Of a stretch of 19,800 nucleotides of DNA, positions 13,957 to 19,800 are shown piece by piece (position 1 is the stretch's first letter; each line of letters opens with the position of its first letter). A program made the position numbers and the translations under genes. The stretch comes from Acidobacteriota bacterium (GTDB lineage: Bacteria; Acidobacteriota; UBA4820; DSQY01): assembly GCA_021814085.1 (NCBI GenBank), contig JAKAJA010000004.1:1-19800 (forward strand). The letters run 5' to 3'. The notes under the pieces were generated by a model. The model was given only the letters and a program-made list of their open reading frames with translations, made no database searches and was not told where the DNA came from.

Positions 13957-14856
13957 TTGGACGGACAACCCCTGTCGCCCCGCGAGGGAGCCGAGCCCAT
14001 CAGCCTTTGGCACGGCATCCTTGCGGGGCTCACGTTGTGTACGACCCTTCTGGCCGGGGCGAGCTTCGACGGCCGCTACTCCGACCTCGGGCCCGTCGAT
14101 CTCACGGTCTTTGCCCTGGGCCACCCTTCGGTCTTTCTCGCCGGTCTCCCCTTCGCCCTGCCCCTCCTCTTTATCCTCCTCGTCCACGAGATGGGGCACT
14201 TCATTACGGCCAGGCGATACGGAATCCGGACCACGTGGCCCTACTTCATCCCTGGCCCGCCCGCCATCTCCCTCGGGACCTTCGGGGCCTTCATCCGGCT
14301 AAAGGGCGCCATCCCCGACCGGGGCATCCTCATGGAGGTGGGCGTAGGGGGCCCGCTATGGGGGTTTCTGGCGAGCGTTGCGGTGGCCTCGGTGGGCTTC
14401 ATATCGGCCAGATTGGGCTACCACGCTCCGGCGGACCTGGGCCTCGATGTGAACCTTCCGCTCGCCTACCGGGGGCTGCAATCCATCCTCCTGGGCGATC
14501 AGCGAACGGTGCAGACCCTCTTTGAGAACCCCATCCTCCTGGCGGCGTGGCTCGGGTTTTTCGTCCAGGGCCTCAACCTGATCCCAGTGGGCCAACTGGA
14601 CGGCGGGCACGTCCTCTACGGCTTCGCCCGGGGTGGCCACCGGTGGGTCAGCACGGGAATCGCCGCCGCCTTAGCCGCATATGCCCTCATTCAGCCCCAG
14701 TGGATCGTCTGGGCCGTACTGCTGTTCTTCGTGCTGGGGCTCCGCCATCCGCCCACACTCCGGGACGAACGCCCCTTATCCGGAGCCCAAGTGGCCCTCG
14801 GCCTCGCCGCCGTGGTCATCTTCGCCCTCTGTTTCCTGCCCGCCCCATTTGCCTGA
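13957..14856 (+). CDS. Site-2 protease family intramembrane zinc metalloprotease (peptidase M50)
   Basis: A 299-residue polytopic membrane protein. Zinc motif HEMGH is at residues 77-81 within a hydrophobic helix, and the third ligand is in NLIPVGQLDGGH (Asp215, helix at about 195-218). The two motifs in this order define M50 proteases, which cut substrates such as anti-sigma factors or signal peptides inside the membrane. No PDZ or CBS domain is present, so this is a minimal form. The only start in this frame ahead of the first hydrophobic helix is TTG at 13957, with a weak CCGAG upstream, so the start is uncertain. It follows HU by 10 nt and ends at 14856, next to a bidirectional hairpin. 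A link to the anti-sigma switch upstream is possible but unproven. Confidence 0.85.
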   Translation: MDGQPLSPREGAEPISLWHGILAGLTLCTTLLAGASFDGRYSDLGPVDLTVFALGHPSVFLAGLPFALPLLFILLVHEMGHFITARRYGIRTTWPYFIPGPPAISLGTFGAFIRLKGAIPDRGILMEVGVGGPLWGFLASVAVASVGFISARLGYHAPADLGLDVNLPLAYRGLQSILLGDQRTVQTLFENPILLAAWLGFFVQGLNLIPVGQLDGGHVLYGFARGGHRWVSTGIAAALAAYALIQPQWIVWAVLLFFVLGLRHPPTLRDERPLSGAQVALGLAAVVIFALCFLPAPFA

Positions 14857-14886
14857 AAAAAATAGGGGCGGGCCGAAGCCCGCCCC
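14856..14886 (-). terminator. Intrinsic terminator of the TIG-repeat protein gene
   Basis: On the minus strand GGGGCGGGC, tetraloop TTCG, GCCCGCCCC is followed by TATTTTTTT, a textbook Rho-independent terminator. It begins 21 nt after the TAG at 14908. The same hairpin sits just past the protease stop on the plus strand, where it lacks a T-run and would act less well. Confidence 0.88.
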
Positions 14887-14907
14887 CGGTGTTCCAGTTC
14901 CGAGCCG

Positions 14908-16842
14908 CTAACGAACGAATGAGAAATTCGCCGACGTTATGTTGTTATCCGTGTTGGTCACCGTCACGTTGACCGGGACTCCCTTGGGCAGCATGGCCTT
15001 CAGTGCATCCCCGCCCTGGGCGTTGACCTGCGATCCGCTCTTGTAGATGGACTGGGGGACAAAGGCTCCGTTGATCTTGATGACGGCCCCGGCGTGGAAA
15101 TTGATCCCCATGACTTTGAGGAAGAACGTCCCCGGAGGATCGGTGACCTTCTTAATCAACGTGATCACGGGCGGATCCACGTAAGTGAAGCCGCCGACGA
15201 GGATTGCCTTCTGGCCGTCGGGATTGGTCACCGCCACGTCCACCGCACCCGCTGCATGGGCTCCGGTGATCCCCGAGATGACATTGGGCACCGTTATGGT
15301 GAGGCCGGTGAGTGCCACGCCGCCGACGGTTACCGTGGCACCCGTCTGGAACCCGGTCCCCGCGAGGGTGACGCTCGTGCCCCCGGCGGCCGACCCCGCG
15401 GTCGGAGCGATACTCAGGAGGGTCGGGGCTGGAACATAGGTGAATTTGTCATTTACCGTGATGTCACTGCTACCTACCGACGTGGACACCACCACATCGA
15501 CGACCCCTGTCCCCGGAGGGCTCGTGGCGGTGATCTTCGTGGCCGAAACCAGAATGGCCGTCGCGAGAGTCCCTCCAAAGTTCACCGTGATGGGGAGGGA
15601 GAAATTGGTCCCCGTGATCGTGACCGTGGTTCCGCCGGCGGCTGGACCGCTTGCGGGCGCGACACTCGTCACCGTGGGTTTGGGCGAGATATAGGTGAAT
15701 CGGTCTCCCGCGGTCGCGGGGCTCGTGCCCCCGGCCGATGTCACCGTCACGTCCACGACGCCGGCCAGCCCGGGAGGACTGGTCACGCTCATGGCCGTGT
15801 CAGAGGTCAGCGTGAACTTCGTCGCGGGAACCTTGCCGAAGCTCACGGCCGTTACCCCGGTCAGGCCAATGCCGGTTATGCCAACGGTCGTCCCTCCGGC
15901 CGCGGGCCCGGAAGTGGGATCGATGGCGAGGACGACGGGCGTGGGTGCCACATAGGTGAATTGGTCGGCCGGAGAGGGCGTGCTGGTCGTCGTGCCTACT
16001 GTGGCCGTGATGTGAACCGTGCCGGCCGCTTGTGCAGGGCTCGTCGCCGTAAGAGACGTGCCGGCCGTATTGACCACCACGCCCGTCGCCGCCACCGTTC
16101 CAAAGGCAACCGTCGTTGCCGACTGAACGAAGTTGAGTCCCGTCACCGTCACCGTGGTCCCGCCGGAAGTGAGGCCGGCCACGGGGGTTATCGCCGTCAC
16201 GGTTGGAGGAGTGGCCTCGACCACGTTTCCTGCGTCTCCTACGGCGACCGCCGTGGTGCCGTTCCATGCGATGCCGCGGAGCCACTGGGACGTCGGGCTC
16301 GTGTTAGGGTCCCAGGTCCGGCCGTCGGTGCTGGAGAGGATGGTTCCCTGCGCACCCACCGCCACAAACCGTGACCCGCACCATGCCACGCCGTACAGGT
16401 CTCCCGCCCGTGTCTGCACGCGCTCCCATGCGGTCCCATCCTCGCTCACGAGGATGGACCCCGCGGCTCCGACGGCCACGTAAAGGGGGCCGCCTTCGAT
16501 GTTCCCTTTGCAGGCCGAGAACATGGGCGTTCCAAAGTTCCCCTCCAGAGCGGCCAGCACCTTGGCACCGCCCCATTCCGCCGCGCCTGCAACCGCCGGC
16601 CCATCCGCCTTCGCAGGCGCCCACGTGACGGCCTCTAGGCTTGTGAAGGTTGCGCCGGAGGCGGACGTCGCCACGAATAGGTTGCCGTCCCACCGCACCG
16701 ACACAAGGTTCTCCGTCCCGAGGGTGTTCATCTTCCAGTTCCACCCGCCAGCCGGCTGTGAGGCCTGAAGGGGGAGAACCGCCAGTGCCGCGAAAAGGGC
16801 TACCAATTTGAAAATTGTCTTCATTTTGTTTTCTCGATTCAT
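14908..16842 (-). CDS. Secreted protein with YCF48-like propeller segment and tandem IPT/TIG domains
   Basis: A 644-residue exported protein. The signal peptide is residues 1-28 (hydrophobic core LVALFAALAVLPL, cleavage near LQA-S). Residues about 45-210 hold repeats of the WDGNLFVATSASG, YVAVGAAGSILVSEDG and FVAVGAQGTILSSTDG kind, as in YCF48/photosystem-stability-like beta-propellers. Four clear IPT/TIG immunoglobulin-like domains follow (about 212-298, 300-385, 388-470, 472-555), each opening with xVTxIxPxxGPAAGGTTVTITG. A fifth, diverged one is at 557-643. Such proteins are secreted or on the cell surface; no LPXTG, T9SS tail or catalytic motif is seen. ATG at 16842 follows AAAGGGGAT; ATGs at 16860 and 16824 are alternatives. 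It is monocistronic, with its own terminator. Function is unknown; adhesion or extracellular binding is inference. Confidence 0.8.
   Translation of the reverse strand: MNRENKMKTIFKLVALFAALAVLPLQASQPAGGWNWKMNTLGTENLVSVRWDGNLFVATSASGATFTSLEAVTWAPAKADGPAVAGAAEWGGAKVLAALEGNFGTPMFSACKGNIEGGPLYVAVGAAGSILVSEDGTAWERVQTRAGDLYGVAWCGSRFVAVGAQGTILSSTDGRTWDPNTSPTSQWLRGIAWNGTTAVAVGDAGNVVEATPPTVTAITPVAGLTSGGTTVTVTGLNFVQSATTVAFGTVAATGVVVNTAGTSLTATSPAQAAGTVHITATVGTTTSTPSPADQFTYVAPTPVVLAIDPTSGPAAGGTTVGITGIGLTGVTAVSFGKVPATKFTLTSDTAMSVTSPPGLAGVVDVTVTSAGGTSPATAGDRFTYISPKPTVTSVAPASGPAAGGTTVTITGTNFSLPITVNFGGTLATAILVSATKITATSPPGTGVVDVVVSTSVGSSDITVNDKFTYVPAPTLLSIAPTAGSAAGGTSVTLAGTGFQTGATVTVGGVALTGLTITVPNVISGITGAHAAGAVDVAVTNPDGQKAILVGGFTYVDPPVITLIKKVTDPPGTFFLKVMGINFHAGAVIKINGAFVPQSIYKSGSQVNAQGGDALKAMLPKGVPVNVTVTNTDNNITSANFSFVR
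15178..16209 (-). repeat. Four tandem TIG-domain repeats within the secreted protein gene
   Basis: Four units of about 83-87 codons, sharing GGTTVTITG-like openings and closing with a FTYV strand. The units are similar in protein sequence but visibly diverged in DNA, which argues for old duplication rather than recent expansion. Confidence 0.7.
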
Positions 16843-17060
16843 GCCGGATCCCCTTTCCATGCAAAATCAAAATTCCATACCGGAACTTCCAATTTTGTTT
16901 GATCTTAATCCCATTGGAAGCACCGAAGCAAGCTAATCCCTTCGGCAAGGCTCATGTCTCTTCGCATAACCTTCCTCTCCATAAGTTCGCGCCGCGCAAA
17001 CGCGCGGACGCGCTTCCTTTCCCATGGACCCCCGTTGTATCCTCAGCTCTTGGAGGCGCC

Positions 17061-18209
17061 ATGCGCTACCTGACCGCCGGAGAGTCCCACGGCCCGGCAC
17101 TGACCGTCATCCTGGAAGGCTGCCCCGCGGGACTGCCCATCTCTCCCGATGACGTGAACCTCCAGTTGGCTAGGCGGCAGAAAGGATTCGGCAGGGGCGC
17201 CCGGCAGCGTATCGAGCGGGATCAGGTGGAGATCCTCTCCGGCGTTCGGCGCGGGGAGACCCTTGGCGGCCCCATCACCCTCCTTATCAGGAACCGCGAC
17301 CATCAGGCCTGGAGTGAAACCATGGGCGTGGAGTCCAGGGAGGGCGGCCCCGACCGGGCCATCACCTTTCCCAGGCCAGGCCATGCGGACCTCCCGGGGG
17401 CCCTCAAGTACGCTCGCCGGGACGCCCGGGACATCCTGGAACGAGCCAGCGCGCGGGAGACGGCGGCCCGCGTGGCGGCTGGCGCCGTGGCGCGCAAACT
17501 CCTGGAGGCCGCGGGCATCCGCCTCGCGTCCTGCGTCCTGGCCATCGGTCCCGTGAAGGTGGAACGGAAAGCCACCTGGGAAGACTGCCAGGGCCTGGAC
17601 GGCGATATGCCCATCCCCGACGAGGAGGCACGCGAGCGGGCCATGATGGCCATACAGGGGGCGAGGGATGCGGGTGATACCCTGGGAGGCGTCATACTCG
17701 TCATCGCCTCGGGCATCCCTCCGGGGTTGGGCTCCCACGTCCAGTGGGACCGGCGCCTGGACGCCCGCCTCGCCGCCCAGTTCATGTCCATCCCTTCGGC
17801 CAAGGCCGTGGAGATAGGGGACGGCGTCGCGGTCAGCGCCGGTTCCGGGTCGGCGGCCCACGATGCGATCCTTCACACGCCCGGACGCGGGTTCCACCAC
17901 CCCACCAACCGCGCCGGCGGGATAGAGGGCGGCATGACCAACGGCGAGGAAGTTCGGGTCTCCACCTATCTCAAACCCATTTCAACCCTCATGCGGCCCT
18001 TGCAGTCCGCGGACCTCCTGACCAAGGCTTCGGGAAAGGCCCAGATCGAGCGCTCCGATGTGTGCGCCGTTCCGGCCGCCGCGGTCATCGGAGAGGCTGT
18101 CATGGCACTCTGCCTGGCGGACGCGTTCCAGGAGAAGTTCGGAGGGGACAGCCTCCGGGAGCTCCTGCGGAACGCGGAGGCCTACCGCCAACAGGTCATG
18201 GAGTACTGA
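17061..18209 (+). CDS. aroC: Chorismate synthase
   Basis: A 382-residue enzyme of the last shikimate step, turning EPSP into chorismate with reduced FMN. Signatures are TAGESHGPALT at residues 5-15, LARRQKGFGRGARQRIERD, the RASARETAARVAAGAVARKLL stretch and GSGSAAHDAI. RGFHHPTNRAGGIEGGMTNG near residue 280 is also intact. Length is within the normal 350-390 range. ATG at 17061 has TTGGAGG four bases upstream; the open frame continues upstream to about 16815 but lacks family sequence. No other shikimate gene is in the window. It is followed by a histidine kinase gene after a single base, so aroC heads an unusual aroC-kinase-ligA run. The 218-nt gap before it is shared with the divergent TIG gene and is AT-rich on the TIG side. 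Confidence 0.96.
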   Translation: MRYLTAGESHGPALTVILEGCPAGLPISPDDVNLQLARRQKGFGRGARQRIERDQVEILSGVRRGETLGGPITLLIRNRDHQAWSETMGVESREGGPDRAITFPRPGHADLPGALKYARRDARDILERASARETAARVAAGAVARKLLEAAGIRLASCVLAIGPVKVERKATWEDCQGLDGDMPIPDEEARERAMMAIQGARDAGDTLGGVILVIASGIPPGLGSHVQWDRRLDARLAAQFMSIPSAKAVEIGDGVAVSAGSGSAAHDAILHTPGRGFHHPTNRAGGIEGGMTNGEEVRVSTYLKPISTLMRPLQSADLLTKASGKAQIERSDVCAVPAAAVIGEAVMALCLADAFQEKFGGDSLRELLRNAEAYRQQVMEY

Positions 18210-18210
18210 T

Positions 18211-19545
18211 ATGGCACATTTCAAACCCGCCGTTCCCATCGAGAGCCAGCTCTCCGCCTACAAGCGCGAAGTGGTCTGGGCGTCCGTCCTCTTCGCCTTC
18301 ATCTTCCTTTCCGTCCTTGGGCTCGGCTCCACCATCATCATCACGGACCTGAGCAACAAGGAAGTTTTCAAGATGCTCGGCGGGTACAGCAAGGAGCTCG
18401 AGGAGTCCCTCGCCAAGGTGCCCATGACACGAACCCTCACGGGCTTCCAGCAGCAGAAGATCATCAGCACCCGCCTGAACGAGTTCCTCACGGAGAAGAA
18501 GCTGTTCGACTCCGTGGAGCTCTATGACGAGAAGGGCAACCTCGTACATCATGAGGACCGGCTCAGAGAGGGTTACCTCGTCCCGGGAAGCGACCCCAGC
18601 GGCCTCCGGAAGGGCCAGCAGGAGATCGTGACCACCCCCCGTATCCCCATCGCCGTGCCCGTCCCCATCGAGGCGGGCAAGCTGGGCACCGCCATCCTCT
18701 CCGTGAGCGAGGACGTCCTGGCGAGGCAGGCCACGGCGTTCCGCAACGAGATGGTAACCAAGCTCCTCATCCTCATGGGCCTCATCTTCCTCCTGCTCGG
18801 CGTCGCCTTCACCTACGTCCTGCGCCTCCTCAGGCTCACTCGCAGGATCGAGGCAGAGGCGCAGGACCAGCAGCGCCTCTCCTACATCGGCCTCCTCAGC
18901 TCGGGCATAGCCCACGAGGTGAAGAACCCCCTCAACTCCATCCAGATGAACCTCCAGCTCCTGGAGGAGGAGGCCGCTTCCGGCACCACGCCTGAGAAGC
19001 TTCACGGCTGGATCGAGCCCATCCAGCGCGAGATCCGCCGCCTGGAGCGCCTCGTCAACGATTTCCTCCTCTTCTCCCGTCCCATCACCATCGCCCCCCA
19101 GCCCGTCAAGGTCGGGGTCGTCCTGGAGTCCATCGCCGAGCTCGTGGCGGAGGAAGCCCGCCAGCATGGGGTTCAAATCCGAGTTGAGGTGCCCGAGGAC
19201 CTGCCCCTTCTCGTCACCGACGAGAGCCTCTTGCGCACGGCCCTGCTGAACCTCGTGTTCAACGCCGTGCAGGCCCTCGCGGGCGGCGGGAACGTCATCC
19301 TTCGCGCCTCCGTCGAAGGGAAGGTCATTCGCCTGGACGTGGAGGACGACGGCCCCGGGGTGCCGCAGGAGAAGAGGGAGAACGTCTTCCAGATCTTCTA
19401 CACGACCAAGGTCGGAGGCACGGGCTTGGGCTTGCCCATTGCCCGCCGGATCGTCGAGACCCTTGATGGCGAGCTGGTCCTCTGCGATACACCCGAGCGC
19501 GGGGCATGTTTCTCCGCCCGGCTTCCGTGGACCGAGAACGTCTGA
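18211..19545 (+). CDS. Membrane sensor histidine kinase (NtrB/ZraS-like HisKA-HATPase)
   Basis: A 444-residue kinase. TM1 is at about residues 21-44, followed by a periplasmic sensor region (about 45-182) and TM2 at about 184-206. After a short coil comes HisKA with phospho-acceptor His235 in SGIAHEVKNPLNSIQMNLQLL. The HATPase has the N-box LLNLVFNAVQAL, G1 DDGPGVP and G2 GTGLGLPIARRI. The HEVKNPLNSI form is typical of NtrB/ZraS-type kinases that act on sigma54-dependent regulators. No HAMP or PAS is clear. ATG at 18211 is one base after the aroC stop, with GGAG at 18200-18203. No response regulator is in the window, so it is an orphan here. ligA starts three bases after it. Confidence 0.9.
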   Translation: MAHFKPAVPIESQLSAYKREVVWASVLFAFIFLSVLGLGSTIIITDLSNKEVFKMLGGYSKELEESLAKVPMTRTLTGFQQQKIISTRLNEFLTEKKLFDSVELYDEKGNLVHHEDRLREGYLVPGSDPSGLRKGQQEIVTTPRIPIAVPVPIEAGKLGTAILSVSEDVLARQATAFRNEMVTKLLILMGLIFLLLGVAFTYVLRLLRLTRRIEAEAQDQQRLSYIGLLSSGIAHEVKNPLNSIQMNLQLLEEEAASGTTPEKLHGWIEPIQREIRRLERLVNDFLLFSRPITIAPQPVKVGVVLESIAELVAEEARQHGVQIRVEVPEDLPLLVTDESLLRTALLNLVFNAVQALAGGGNVILRASVEGKVIRLDVEDDGPGVPQEKRENVFQIFYTTKVGGTGLGLPIARRIVETLDGELVLCDTPERGACFSARLPWTENV

Positions 19546-19548
19546 GCC

Positions 19549-19800
19549 ATGGACCGCGCCAGCGCAGTGAAGCGGATCCGTGAACTGACGGAGGAGATCC
19601 TCAGGCACCGCCGGCTCTATTACGAGCAGAGCGCCCCGGAAATATCCGACGCGGAATACGATGCCCTCGAAAAAGAACTTGGTGAGTTGGAGTCGCGCTT
19701 CCCCGACCTGGCCCTCCCCTCTTCTCCCACGAAGACCGTGGGCGGCGGGCTGTCGGAGGCTTTCTCCCCCGTTCCCCACCCCGCCCCCCTCCTGAGCCTG
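19549..19800 (+). CDS. ligA: NAD-dependent DNA ligase, N-terminal fragment (window edge)
   Basis: The first 84 codons of LigA are present; the rest is beyond the window. The segment RRLYYEQSAPEISDAEYDALEKELGELE (shown by its core YY and SDAEYD, residues about 24-45) is the NAD-binding Ia domain. The FPDLALPSSPTKTVGGG motif (residues 51-67) and a HPAPLLSL-like end follow, matching the start of the adenylation domain. The protein seals nicks in replication and repair and is normally near 670 residues. ATG at 19549 lies three bases after the histidine kinase stop (the gap is GCC), so the gene depends on upstream transcription and probably coupled translation. Confidence 0.93.
   Translation, partial: MDRASAVKRIRELTEEILRHRRLYYEQSAPEISDAEYDALEKELGELESRFPDLALPSSPTKTVGGGLSEAFSPVPHPAPLLSL

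Noticed and set aside
18196..19779. A 527-codon minus-strand frame
   Set aside because: It is antisense to the histidine kinase and ligA, with a Glu/Gly/Asp-rich shadow composition.
1..19800. tRNA, rRNA, CRISPR arrays, prophage or transposase genes
   Set aside because: None was recognised by eye on either strand. The only repeat structures are those at 5530-5659, 8434-8535 and the TIG units.

Overview
GC-rich, gene-dense chromosomal DNA of a Gram-negative bacterium. The outer-membrane LPS translocon protein LptD shows a diderm cell. A receptor-type Ser/Thr kinase, a partner-switching HATPase/STAS pair and a secreted TIG-repeat protein together recall Acidobacteriota or the former Deltaproteobacteria. 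This taxonomic guess is inference; no rRNA, tRNA, CRISPR or phage gene is visible. Two genes run off the window edges: a polyprenol/diacylglycerol kinase on the left and ligA on the right.

Layout. (1) 1-5445, minus strand: transmembrane Ser/Thr kinase, Memo/AmmeMemoRadiSam-B protein, lptD overlapping it by 4 nt, and a CTP-type lipid kinase. (2) 5446-5786: a gene-free gap holding a 130-bp palindromic element with terminal inverted repeats, plus divergent promoters. (3) 5787-7631, plus: a CstA-family transporter, ended by a strong hairpin. (4) 7715-10964, minus: alanine dehydrogenase, CoA-transferase, a 75-residue SelW-like selenoprotein with an in-frame UGA, and a small RsbRD-N-like protein. 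(5) 11185-12630, minus: gatB. (6) 12821-14856, plus: RsbW-like kinase, STAS anti-anti-sigma factor, HU protein and site-2 protease. (7) 14908-16842, minus: secreted YCF48/TIG-repeat protein with its own intrinsic terminator. (8) 17061-19800, plus: aroC, an orphan sensor histidine kinase and ligA, nearly end to end.

The most notable item is the selW-like gene at 8176-8403. Ordinary gene calling would miss it because its Sec codon reads as a stop. The UGA sits exactly at the CxxU redox position, a hairpin of bacterial SECIS type follows at the right distance, and family-typical sequence continues to a TAG. The gene lies in a run of energy and amino-acid metabolism genes.

The left block is envelope-oriented (LPS transport, lipid phosphorylation, transmembrane kinase). 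The 12.8-14.9 kb block looks regulatory (partner switching, nucleoid protein, intramembrane protease). The rest is mostly housekeeping. No clearly new multi-gene defence or mobile system was found.
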